DNA of 64,000 bases from XBB1006 sp051877515 (GTDB taxonomy: Bacteria; Bacillota; Clostridia; Lachnospirales; Lachnospiraceae): contig JBJEIY010000050.1 of the NCBI GenBank assembly GCA_051877515.1, positions 132,308 through 196,307 on the forward strand, given 5' to 3'. The translations under genes and the position numbers were made by a program. The notes below the pieces were generated by a model. The model did not search any database and was not told the origin of the DNA. It saw only the letters and a list, made by a program, of their open reading frames with translations. Shown here piece by piece: positions 27,075 to 34,770 of the stretch (the stretch's first letter is position 1; every line of letters begins with the position of its first letter).

Positions 27075-27096
27075 GCCTTTTCTATAAGATAAACGT

Positions 27097-27149
27097 AACC
27101 CCACCCTTACTTTATGCATATAATGCAATATAGTAAAGGGTGGGGTTTT
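27097..27149 (+). terminator. Terminator after trmB
   Basis: AACCCCACCCTTAC pairs with GTAAAGGGTGGGGTT (27133-27146 side) around an AT-rich loop, then TTT. It is close enough to serve the opposite strand as well. Confidence 0.8.
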
Positions 27150-27279
27150 GTATGGGCTGCAACTGTTTTAGGAAAAAAATCTGCCGCTGGTCCTGTCACA
27201 ACAAGCGTCTTAATTGTCGCATTATATGTTTCATGGAAAGCTTCCGCGAGTTCAGAAAGTTTTGTCACTTTGACTGATT

Positions 27280-28383
27280 TTACCCGCTTTTCTTGACCAA
27301 ATCCACGTGCTGGATGGTCCCTGTACCTCCATTTTCATATAAAAAGATTCCCGTCTTGCGAATGTAGGCATTGGTGTTGTTCTCAGTGTTATTCAGGGAA
27401 AACGGTGTTTCTGTATTCTGAAGTGCAATAGCCCCTATGCCGGCCTCTTTCAGGGAGATCAGCTTCGGCTGTTCCCCTCCGTCCGCATACCAGATCTTCA
27501 ACTTCTGAAAGATCTCATCTGCTTCATCTATCCAGCCGTTGTGATCCAGATCATAAGCCGCCAAATCTGCAAATCCATCTCCCGAAGTCGTTCCAAATAA
27601 TTCCGAGCCATCATTAATGATGCCGTCTTCATTTTTATCCAGAGCCAGAAAACCGCTGCCTGCTGCCAGGGACGAGATCTCATCCAACTGTCCGTCACAG
27701 TCAAGATCAAAATAGAAACTCTGATCATTCACCTGCGTGATAGAGGATCCTGTGTTGATCACCAGCGGATCCATTACCGCATACTCTGCCCCAAAGTTAT
27801 GACTTTCGTAATAGGTACTGGCAAAGGTGCGGGACATATGAACTTCATAGTTAAAGTTTATTTCCCGTCCATCAGAAGTAACCACTGTTCCTGTACTTTT
27901 AAATCCCACACTCTCTGTTTCCCAATAATTTTCGTAATACTGGTGGTTTCCGCCATACTCCTGCACAGTGAATGCCTGCTGATTACTTTCACTGATACGC
28001 TTATATTCCTCCGAATCCTCCCCTAATAATAACCTCAGCAAGTAATCTAAGATCTGGCTGCGAATGTCTTTCATCTGGGTTTTCACATTCATCTCATTAA
28101 GCTTTTCCGTTCGTCTTAATAAAAGACCATCCGGTAAACTGCCGGAACTGTTTTTCTTCGCGCTTTCGTCTGTCATGCTATTATTCTCCGGATCCTTTGT
28201 TTCGTCGCTGTTTATATTCTGGCCATCACCGAAAGACTGAAATTCTTTTGTCTCCATAACGTCAAAAAATGTACTTTTGGTGTATCCGGAGGGCCCCCAG
28301 GTGGTATAATTGCCGCCACTGCTTTTACGGGCTGCATACCCACGCTGTGAACCCATGGTCAGATTGGATGATTCTATGATCAA
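27280..28383 (-). CDS. EF-hand/VCBS-like calcium-binding repeat protein, paralogue 2
   Basis: A 367-residue paralogue of the gene at 7135-8370. The shared C-terminal region has FDLDCDG, AAGSGFLALDKNEDG, NDGSELFGTTSGDGFADL, DLDHNGWIDEADEIF and TGTIQHVDLV. The N-terminal 120 residues differ: they are Ser/Asn-rich, then a charged helix. There is no signal peptide. The start is TTG at 28383, six bases after AGGAGG, and the track from that site supports no other start. That Shine-Dalgarno is held in a CTCCTT/AAGGAG hairpin (28391-28405). Role unknown; export by a flagellar-type system is only a guess. Confidence 0.72.
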   Translation of the reverse strand: MIIESSNLTMGSQRGYAARKSSGGNYTTWGPSGYTKSTFFDVMETKEFQSFGDGQNINSDETKDPENNSMTDESAKKNSSGSLPDGLLLRRTEKLNEMNVKTQMKDIRSQILDYLLRLLLGEDSEEYKRISESNQQAFTVQEYGGNHQYYENYWETESVGFKSTGTVVTSDGREINFNYEVHMSRTFASTYYESHNFGAEYAVMDPLVINTGSSITQVNDQSFYFDLDCDGQLDEISSLAAGSGFLALDKNEDGIINDGSELFGTTSGDGFADLAAYDLDHNGWIDEADEIFQKLKIWYADGGEQPKLISLKEAGIGAIALQNTETPFSLNNTENNTNAYIRKTGIFLYENGGTGTIQHVDLVKKSG

Positions 28384-28390
28384 TTTTTTC

Positions 28391-28405
28391 CTCCTTTTGA
28401 AGGAG
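28391..28405 (-). promoter_or_regulatory. Shine-Dalgarno-sequestering hairpin of paralogue 2
   Basis: On the minus strand CTCCTT-CAA-AAGGAG is a 6-bp stem with a 3-nt loop that pairs the ribosome binding site used for the TTG start. Confidence 0.6.
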
Positions 28406-28548
28406 TCCCTTTATGAAAATTACCTCCATTTAAAATCCAATAAAAAATGGCAAGCAGTTTCGCTAATTCCTTTTTGCAAACATACTTACCATCCGTGGAT
28501 GCCTTCTTTTATTCATTGCTGATAACCGGTTTGAACAATGTACCTATA

Positions 28549-28576
28549 GTATCGGAGCATTATTTGCCAATCTTTA
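28549..28576 (-). promoter_or_regulatory. Candidate sigma-D (sigma-28) promoter for paralogue 2
   Basis: On the minus strand, TAAA (28573-28576), 16 bases, then TCCGATAC (28549-28556). This is close to the Bacillus sigma-D pattern TAAA-N15-GCCGATAT. It would give a leader of about 155 bases. Confidence 0.35.
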
Positions 28577-28586
28577 GTTTTGCAAT

Positions 28587-28630
28587 AAAAAAAACACCAA
28601 CCCCACGGATCATAGTCCGTAAAATCAGTG
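28587..28630 (-). terminator. Terminator of tRNA-Lys
   Basis: On the minus strand, CACTGATTTTACGGA pairs with TCCGTGGGGTTGGTG over 15 pairs, including several G-U. Eight T follow. Confidence 0.8.
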
Positions 28631-28639
28631 CTTTAAAAG

Positions 28640-28712
28640 TGCGCCACCAGGGGTTCGAACCCTGGACACCCTGATTAAGAGTCAGGTGCTCTGCCAGCTG
28701 AGCTAGTGGCGC
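28640..28712 (-). tRNA. tRNA-Lys (anticodon CUU)
   Basis: A 73-nt cloverleaf. The acceptor is GCGCCAC/GTGGCGC, the anticodon arm CCTGA-CTCTTAA-TCAGG, and the T arm CAGGG-TTCGAAC-CCCTG. The discriminator base is A and CCA is not encoded. Confidence 0.97.
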
Positions 28713-28738
28713 ATATCTTTACTTTGCAACACTCGTTT

Positions 28739-28767
28739 ATTATATTATAGATTATTAGAAAAGGCAA
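28739..28767 (-). promoter_or_regulatory. Promoter of tRNA-Lys
   Basis: On the minus strand, TTGCCT (28762-28767), 17 bp, TATAAT (28739-28744), about 27 bases before the mature tRNA. Confidence 0.8.
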
Positions 28768-28796
28768 GCATTTTTTTGTTTTTCTTTGTTTTTCAT

Positions 28797-28824
28797 TTGA
28801 TTTTCTCAAGGGATAGTATATAAT
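28797..28824 (+). promoter_or_regulatory. Promoter of pepT
   Basis: TTGATT (28797-28802), 16 bp, TATAAT (28819-28824), 38 bases before the start codon. Confidence 0.75.
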
Positions 28825-28862
28825 AGAACTGCAAAATAAAAGAAAACAGGAGGATTTACATA

Positions 28863-30083
28863 ATGAATGTGAAAGACCGTTTATTAAAATATGTTGGGGT
28901 TTATACTACATCAGAAGATGATGCTGGTGTAATTCCAAGTACGAAACACCAGTTTGATCTTGCTTATATCCTTGAAAAAGAATTAAAGGAATTGAATCTT
29001 GAACATGTTAAAGTAGATGAACATTGCTACGTTTATGGCCTGCTTCCGGCCACTCCAGGAATGGAGAATAAAAAACCTGTCGGTTTTATCGCACATATGG
29101 ATACTTCACCTGATTTTTCGGGAGAAAATGTAAAACCACAGATTATTGAAAATTACGATGGAGAAGATGTGGTATTAAAGGGTTCCGGAGATATTCTTAG
29201 TCCTAAAGTATTCCCAGATCTTAAAAAACTCAAAGGAAGAACTCTCATTACCACAGATGGAACCACTCTTCTTGGTGCAGATGACAAAGCCGGCATTGCT
29301 GAAATCATTACTGCCATTTCTGAGCTTATTGAAGAAGGTACCCCTCATGGAGATATTTGGATCGGATTCACTCCTGATGAAGAAGTGGGCTGCGGTTCCG
29401 ATGCTTTCGATCTCGACTACTTTAAAGCAGATTATGCATATACCTTAGATGGTTATTACGAAGATGATTTTGCTTATGAGAATTTCAATGCTTCTTCCGC
29501 AACCATCACTGTACACGGCACCAATGTACATCCGGGGTCTGCCAAAAACATTATGAAAAATGCCGCTTCTATTGCTGCAGAATTCCATAGTCTGATTCCT
29601 GTAACCGAAACACCCGAGCATACGGAGGGACGGGAAGGTTTTTATCACTTAATGGAAATCAATGGTGGTGTTACCAAAGCAACTCTTTCTTATATCATCC
29701 GTGACCACGACGGAGAGAAGTTTGCAGAAAGAGGAAAGTACATGTATACCGTTGGCGAATTCCTGAATAAAAAATATGGTGAAGGAACCGTGGAAGTTCA
29801 GGTTAAAGAAAGTTATCACAACATGATCGAGGTCATCGAAAAAGATCCTTATGTGATTGATATTGTGAGTGATGCTTTACGTTCTGTAGGTATTGATCCT
29901 GTTCCGGCTCCTATCCGTGGCGGTACGGACGGAGCAAAATTAAGTTTCAAGGGTCTGCCCTGTCCAAACCTTGGAACCGGCGGAGGCGCTTATCATGGAC
30001 CATTTGAGCACATTTCTGTAGAAGGAATGGAAACCTGTGTGAAAATTGTGAAGTATATTGCCACTCATCCGGTAGAAAAATAG
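28863..30083 (+). CDS. pepT: Peptidase T (tripeptide aminopeptidase)
   Basis: A 406-residue M20 zinc aminopeptidase that removes N-terminal residues from tripeptides in the cytoplasm. Metal-site motifs are AHMDTSPDF (about 76-84), LLGADDKAG, FTPDEEVGCG and the C-terminal HGPFEHISVE. RGGTDGAKLS is characteristic of PepT. A CAGGAGG site precedes the ATG. Monocistronic, with promoter and terminator visible. Confidence 0.96.
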   Translation: MNVKDRLLKYVGVYTTSEDDAGVIPSTKHQFDLAYILEKELKELNLEHVKVDEHCYVYGLLPATPGMENKKPVGFIAHMDTSPDFSGENVKPQIIENYDGEDVVLKGSGDILSPKVFPDLKKLKGRTLITTDGTTLLGADDKAGIAEIITAISELIEEGTPHGDIWIGFTPDEEVGCGSDAFDLDYFKADYAYTLDGYYEDDFAYENFNASSATITVHGTNVHPGSAKNIMKNAASIAAEFHSLIPVTETPEHTEGREGFYHLMEINGGVTKATLSYIIRDHDGEKFAERGKYMYTVGEFLNKKYGEGTVEVQVKESYHNMIEVIEKDPYVIDIVSDALRSVGIDPVPAPIRGGTDGAKLSFKGLPCPNLGTGGGAYHGPFEHISVEGMETCVKIVKYIATHPVEK

Positions 30084-30089
30084 AAATCA

Positions 30090-30137
30090 TAAAAGGCTTT
30101 GCTTAAAGGATACTATCCTTCAGGCAAAGCCTCTTTT
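30090..30137 (+). terminator. Terminator after pepT
   Basis: AAAAGGCTTTGC pairs with GCAAAGCCTCTTTT, enclosing a smaller aaggata/tatcctt stem, followed by T. Confidence 0.85.
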
Positions 30138-31214
30138 TTACATATTCGCTAACAAAGCTGCGATTTCATCCGGTGTCATAACATGATTCGGATCGGACAG
30201 ATCCGGCATTGCCGGTTTCTCTTCCTGTTCCGGTTCTGCAGGGATTTCCTCTTCAACCGGTTCTTCCAAAACTTCTGCCATCTCCGGTTCTATCGGAATT
30301 TCCGGTTCCTCTTCCATGGAAGGTTCCTCTAACAGGACTTCACTTTCCGGCTCCTCTTCCTCTTCCGAAACAGCTTGCGCATCCATGGAAATCACTTCTC
30401 CGGGCTGAGACATTTCTTCGTATATACCTGCTGACTGAATATCCAGCTCTTCCTCTGCTTTGGTAATCAGATCATCCAGCATATCATTGGAAAGCTCATT
30501 ATGTTCCGGCTCCGGCTGAGCATAAGCTTCCGGTATATCATCCGATCCGGCCGTATAGGTGGAGGCCGTCACCTCCGGTTCTGATGAGATCCTTCCATTA
30601 ATGGATATAATTTCCCTCTTTAACGCAACCTCAACTTCCTTAAGTAAATCAGTAAGTTCCTGTTGTTTTACTAAGACCTCCTGTAGAGATCCTGAAGAGG
30701 TATTTTCACCTGCAACTTTTTCTTCAATCTTGTTAAGCTGCTCTTCAAATTCAAAAATCTTTTCCAGCAACCGGTCATTGGAATTCATTAATGCATCTGC
30801 ATTTTCTTTACTTCTGTTAATGGATATTTTTGCAATGCTTTTCTGAACATTGATCATTTCCTCTTGAGGTATATCCATCTTATCATCTATGCTATCCACT
30901 TGCTGCCGGATTTCCTCAAAGTATTTTTTCATCATCAGGTACGTCGCCTTCGATGAATTATACAGATCATTATACTGCCCATCTCTCTCCGACTGTGTAC
31001 TATATCTAAGCTGTATGATGGAACTGGAAAAGAAATACACACTGGCTACAAAAATCAACGATAAAACGGCAATCAGCCATAATAGGTTTGAATAGTTTAT
31101 CATGGCGTACAGGTCCAGCAACATGCTGGCTCCCATAAAAATGGATGCAAATACAATTTTCAGACTTGCTACCTGTGTCTGCGGTGCTTTTACCTCACGA
31201 TCCTCTTTCCTCAT
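30138..31214 (-). CDS. Membrane-anchored coiled-coil protein with acidic tail and FliM-like C-terminal motif
   Basis: A 358-residue protein I cannot assign to a family. It has two membrane helices (about 18-38 and 43-65), a coiled-coil region (about 85-205), a long Glu/Pro-rich acidic linker (about 210-340) and a conserved-looking end, DPNHVMTPDEIAALLANM. That end resembles the LSQxEIDALL peptide at the N-terminus of FliM and FliY/FliN. GGGAGG precedes the ATG. It lies downstream of the feo genes with a 91-base gap, and cotranscription is possible but not shown. Confidence 0.72.
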   Translation of the reverse strand: MRKEDREVKAPQTQVASLKIVFASIFMGASMLLDLYAMINYSNLLWLIAVLSLIFVASVYFFSSSIIQLRYSTQSERDGQYNDLYNSSKATYLMMKKYFEEIRQQVDSIDDKMDIPQEEMINVQKSIAKISINRSKENADALMNSNDRLLEKIFEFEEQLNKIEEKVAGENTSSGSLQEVLVKQQELTDLLKEVEVALKREIISINGRISSEPEVTASTYTAGSDDIPEAYAQPEPEHNELSNDMLDDLITKAEEELDIQSAGIYEEMSQPGEVISMDAQAVSEEEEEPESEVLLEEPSMEEEPEIPIEPEMAEVLEEPVEEEIPAEPEQEEKPAMPDLSDPNHVMTPDEIAALLANM

Positions 31215-31305
31215 ATACTGTCCTCCCTGATATGATATGATTTCCAGAATACTCTACACCATTATACACTATTTACCATACTCTGTCCAAATTTTTCCGA
31301 AAATT

Positions 31306-31482
31306 CTATGATTTCTTAGAGTGACATGACCCACTCATGGGGCAACTGGAACATCCACATCCACAGGAGGACTTTCCTTGTTTTTTTGCTTTGACCATAC
31401 TTCGAATTACCAATGCAACCACCACAATCAATAGGATGCTGATTAAAATGGTTGCCAGATTCTCACCAATCCATGTTATCAT
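31306..31482 (-). CDS. FeoB-associated Cys-rich membrane protein
   Basis: A 58-residue protein. One membrane helix (about 8-28, ATILISILLIVVVALVI) is followed by a basic stretch and the Cys-rich tail SCGCGCSSCPMSGSCH. This matches the FeoB-associated Cys-rich family, thought to aid ferrous iron uptake. AGGAGG lies 6-7 bases upstream of the ATG. It starts 26 bases after feoB ends, so it belongs to the feo operon. Confidence 0.9.
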   Translation of the reverse strand: MITWIGENLATILISILLIVVVALVIRSMVKAKKQGKSSCGCGCSSCPMSGSCHSKKS

Positions 31483-31508
31483 ATCTATTCCTCCTGTTTT
31501 AATGATGT

Positions 31509-34004
31509 TTATTTACTCACCTTTACCTGCTTTGTCAAGGTATTAGCTTCCTTGTATGGACGGAAGATCATATAAAGCATACCTGCCAGTACCACAATAG
31601 CCAGGATCAAACCGAACACATTTAAGTTGCCGGTAAATGCGGAGCCAAACTGATAGATCATCAGTGCAATCACATAAGCAAACATGCACTGATATCCAAT
31701 GGCAAACCAGGTCCATCCTGCAGAGTTCATTTCACGCTTAATGGCACCAATGGCCGCAAAACAGGGTGCACACAACAGGTTAAATGTCAGGAATGCAAAT
31801 CCACTGATGGAAGTAAAGGCTGTCGCAATGTTCTGGTAAACCGTTCCATCGCCGCCACCATAAAGGATACCCAAGGTTCCCACGATGTTTTCTTTTGCAA
31901 CCAGACCTGTAATGGAAGCAACGGCTGCCTGCCAGTTTCCAAAACCAATTGGCTTAAAGATCCATGCAATGGCTCCTCCAATGGCTGCTAAGATACTACA
32001 GTCAATCTGTTCCTCAGACAGCATCCGGAAGGATCCGTTCACAAATCCAAAATAGGTTGTGAACCATACCACAATAGTGGAAAGTAAGATAATGGTTCCT
32101 GCTTTTTTAATGAAAGACCATCCACGCTCCCACATGGAACGCAGCACATTTCCTACAGTGGGCCAGTGGTATGCCGGAAGCTCCATAACGAAGGGAGCCG
32201 GATCACCGGCAAACATTTTGGTCTTCTTTAACATGATTCCGGAAATGATGATGGCTGCCATTCCCATGAAGTATGCACTGGGTGCTACCCACCATGCGCC
32301 GCCAAAGATGGCACCTGCGATCATGGCAATAAAGGGTAATTTTGCACCACAGGGAATGAAGGTGGTGGTCATGATGGTCATACGGCGGTCCCGTTCATTT
32401 TCAATGGTACGGGATGCCATGATTCCCGGAACTCCGCATCCGGTACCGATCAGCATCGGAATAAAAGACTTACCGGAAAGTCCGAATTTACGGAAAATAC
32501 GGTCTAATACAAAGGCAATGCGGGACATGTAGCCACAAGCTTCTAAAAAGGCCAGGAAAATAAACAATACCAACATCTGGGGAACAAATCCAAGCACAGC
32601 TCCCAGACCGGCCACGATACCATCTAAAATGAGACCTTTTAACCACTCTGCGCAGTTTACTGCGTCCAAAACACTTTCGATCAATGGCGGAATACCCGGT
32701 ACCCAGATTCCGTAATCTGCAGGATCCGGTTCCTCAAAACCGTTTTCCCCAAGATAGCTGACTGCCTCCACATAAGTCATGGGAACAGTAGTATCTTCCT
32801 CTGCACCACTTGGGATTGTATCATAATATACCGTCATAGTATCAATTGCAAGGGTTTCTTCATCTTCCACATCAACAGTAGCAAAATCAGCTCCCGGCTG
32901 CAGGGTTTCTAACTCAGCCAGGGTAGCGGATTCGTCAAAATCCTCTGCTTGTGTATCGATCCCCGCAAAGGCTTCCACTGCTTCCATAGCGGCTGTATAG
33001 TTATCGCATTCTTCTCCATAAGCTGTAGATCCAATGGCAAATAGGTGCCAGCCGTCTCCAAATACACCATCATTTGCCCAGTCTGTTGCCCAGGTTCCTA
33101 TGGTGCTTACAGAAATATAATACACTACAAACATCACCAAAGCAAAAATGGGTAATGCTGCAAACCGGTTGGTCACCACCTTATCGATCTTATCGGAAGT
33201 GGTAAGCTGGCCGGCTGATTTCTTTTTGTAACAGCTCTTAATGATCTCCCCTATGTAAATATAACGTTCATTGGTGATAATGGATTCCGCATCATCATCC
33301 ATTTCCTCTTCCACAGCTTTGATATCGTTTTCGATATGATCCAGAACCTGTTGATCCAGGGACAGCTGCTTCAAAACCTTATCATCACGCTCGAAAATCT
33401 TAATGGCATACCATCTTTGCTGCTCCTCCGGCAAGGTGTGGACAGCTGCTTCCTCAATGTGGGCCAATGCATGTTCCACAGTTCCGGAAAAAGTATGCAT
33501 GGGAACGGTTGTACCATTCTTCGCTGCATCGATGGCAGCCTTGGCAGCTTCTTCAATTCCGCTTCCTTTTAAGGCAGAGATCTCAACGATCTTGCAACCA
33601 AGTTTTCTGGAAAGCTCTTCGGTATTGATCTTGTCTCCATTTTTTCTTACCACATCCATCATGTTAATGGCAATCACCACCGGAATACCCAGCTCTGTCA
33701 GCTGCGTGGTCAGATACAGATTTCTCTCCAGGTTGGTACCGTCAATGATGTTTAAAATAGCATCCGGACGTTCACTGATCAGATAATTTCTTGCAACCAC
33801 TTCCTCTAATGTATAGGGAGAAAGGGAATAGATTCCGGGAAGGTCCGTAATGATCACACCTTCCTGTTTCTTTAGTTTTCCTTCTTTTTTCTCTACAGTA
33901 ACCCCCGGCCAGTTTCCCACAAACTGATTGGAACCGGTCAAGGCATTAAACAGGGTCGTTTTTCCGCTGTTTGGGTTACCTGCCAGGGCAATTCTAAGAT
34001 TCAT
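31509..34004 (-). CDS. feoB: Ferrous iron transport protein B
   Basis: An 831-residue Fe2+ transporter. The N-terminal GTPase domain has GNPNSGKTT (9-17), GNWPGVT, TDLPG (54-57) and NMMD (114-117). The membrane domain has Gate motifs and GTGCGVPGIMASRTIENERDRR. Residues about 312-440, between the first two membrane segments, contain an acidic extracytoplasmic insertion of roughly 110 residues that standard FeoB lacks. It is preceded by two feoA genes and followed by the Cys-rich accessory. A palindrome TTAGTTA/TAACTAA (34028-34041) lies just before the start codon. Confidence 0.96.
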   Translation of the reverse strand: MNLRIALAGNPNSGKTTLFNALTGSNQFVGNWPGVTVEKKEGKLKKQEGVIITDLPGIYSLSPYTLEEVVARNYLISERPDAILNIIDGTNLERNLYLTTQLTELGIPVVIAINMMDVVRKNGDKINTEELSRKLGCKIVEISALKGSGIEEAAKAAIDAAKNGTTVPMHTFSGTVEHALAHIEEAAVHTLPEEQQRWYAIKIFERDDKVLKQLSLDQQVLDHIENDIKAVEEEMDDDAESIITNERYIYIGEIIKSCYKKKSAGQLTTSDKIDKVVTNRFAALPIFALVMFVVYYISVSTIGTWATDWANDGVFGDGWHLFAIGSTAYGEECDNYTAAMEAVEAFAGIDTQAEDFDESATLAELETLQPGADFATVDVEDEETLAIDTMTVYYDTIPSGAEEDTTVPMTYVEAVSYLGENGFEEPDPADYGIWVPGIPPLIESVLDAVNCAEWLKGLILDGIVAGLGAVLGFVPQMLVLFIFLAFLEACGYMSRIAFVLDRIFRKFGLSGKSFIPMLIGTGCGVPGIMASRTIENERDRRMTIMTTTFIPCGAKLPFIAMIAGAIFGGAWWVAPSAYFMGMAAIIISGIMLKKTKMFAGDPAPFVMELPAYHWPTVGNVLRSMWERGWSFIKKAGTIILLSTIVVWFTTYFGFVNGSFRMLSEEQIDCSILAAIGGAIAWIFKPIGFGNWQAAVASITGLVAKENIVGTLGILYGGGDGTVYQNIATAFTSISGFAFLTFNLLCAPCFAAIGAIKREMNSAGWTWFAIGYQCMFAYVIALMIYQFGSAFTGNLNVFGLILAIVVLAGMLYMIFRPYKEANTLTKQVKVSK

Positions 34005-34027
34005 AAATTAGTCCTCACTTTCCATAA

Positions 34028-34041
34028 TTAGTTATAACTAA
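34028..34041. promoter_or_regulatory. Palindromic operator upstream of feoB
   Basis: A perfect 14-bp palindrome TTAGTTATAACTAA, related to the half-sites CTAAC/GTTAG of the two operators at the feo promoter. Confidence 0.55.
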
Positions 34042-34089
34042 CCTCTGTGTAAAAAAAATACTATGGGATCCTCTTCCCATTTCCGGTGT

Positions 34090-34311
34090 TTACTCCACCT
34101 CGATCATTTCCGCATCTGCTTTACGAATAGAAAGCTCATAACCGCGAACCGTCACTTCTATGGGGTCACCCAGCGGCGCAACTTTGCGGATATGTACTTC
34201 TACACCTTTTGTAAGTCCCATATCCATGATACGTCGTTTGACTGCACCTTCACCATGAAGCTTTACTACTTTGACCGTATCACCGACCTTTACAGCCTTC
34301 AGTGTTTTCAT
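34090..34311 (-). CDS. feoA: FeoA family protein (second copy)
   Basis: A 73-residue SH3-like FeoA protein that assists FeoB. The features are a beta-rich fold, VKRRIMDMGLTKGVEVHI and GYELSIRKADAEMIEVE. AAGGAGG precedes the ATG. It lies between the first feoA and feoB, 48 bases and 85 bases away. Confidence 0.92.
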   Translation of the reverse strand: MKTLKAVKVGDTVKVVKLHGEGAVKRRIMDMGLTKGVEVHIRKVAPLGDPIEVTVRGYELSIRKADAEMIEVE

Positions 34312-34359
34312 GCCTTACCTCCTTCCCAAAAACCGTTCATTTTCTTACTTCTCCTATAA

Positions 34360-34572
34360 TCAGATCATGATCTTCTGCGCCATTTCTTTACTAATGGCAA
34401 CCCGGGATTCCTTCACGTTCACAATGACATTTCCACCTATGGTGTTGACCACCTTCACGGCTCCTCCCACCACAAACCCGAGATTTTCAAGGTGGGTTTT
34501 TACCTCCTGCTTTCCTCCGATCTTCTTGATAACATTTTCTTCTCCTACTTCTGCAAGTGTAAGCGGCATCAT
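34360..34572 (-). CDS. feoA: FeoA family protein (first copy)
   Basis: A 70-residue FeoA. It has MMPLTLAEVGEENVIKKIGG, HLENLGFVVGGAVKVV, and SRVAISKEMAQKIMI. It is first in the feo operon, with AAAGGA upstream and a strong operator-overlapped promoter at 34685-34713. Two adjacent FeoA genes occur in several Clostridia. Confidence 0.9.
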   Translation of the reverse strand: MMPLTLAEVGEENVIKKIGGKQEVKTHLENLGFVVGGAVKVVNTIGGNVIVNVKESRVAISKEMAQKIMI

Positions 34573-34608
34573 TCTATCATCCTTTCCTTACAATAAACCA
34601 AACGATAT

Positions 34609-34645
34609 ACAAGATGAGTCTGCAGGCATCCTCACTTGTCATGAA
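34609..34645 (+). repeat. Small dispersed hairpin repeat, copy B
   Basis: ACAAGATGAGTCTGCAGGCA then TCCTCACTTGTCATGAA nearly matches copy A at 13222-13258, and its ends are complementary. Confidence 0.55.
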
Positions 34646-34646
34646 A

Positions 34647-34672
34647 AACTTACTAACCGTAGTTAGTAAGTT
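34647..34672. promoter_or_regulatory. Feo operator 1 (26-bp palindrome)
   Basis: AACTTACTAAC-cgta-GTTAGTAAGTT, 11-bp perfect arms, just downstream of the feo -10 box. Likely bound by a metal-dependent repressor; the DtxR/IdeR family recognises related TTAGG/CCTAA-type sites. Confidence 0.75.
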
Positions 34673-34688
34673 CTAACCACAGTTAGTA
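34671..34688. promoter_or_regulatory. Feo operator 2, overlapping the -10 box
   Basis: CTAAC-caca-GTTAG repeats the operator 1 half-sites with its centre 20 bp away and covers the feo -10 hexamer. Confidence 0.6.
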
Positions 34689-34713
34689 TATGCTCGTTTT
34701 TTTGTTTTGTCAA
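34685..34713 (-). promoter_or_regulatory. Promoter of the feo operon
   Basis: On the minus strand, TTGACA (34708-34713), 17 bp, TATACT (34685-34690). The -10 overlaps operator 2, which fits repression. Confidence 0.88.
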
Positions 34714-34724
34714 GGATCATTTTG

Positions 34725-34763
34725 AAAAAAGCGGTGAAAACGAGATTCTCTCATTTTCACCGC
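34725..34763 (-). terminator. Terminator after hemerythrin gene
   Basis: A 10-bp perfect stem (34731-34740 with 34754-34763) followed by six T on the minus strand. Confidence 0.88.
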
Positions 34764-34770
34764 CTGCTTG

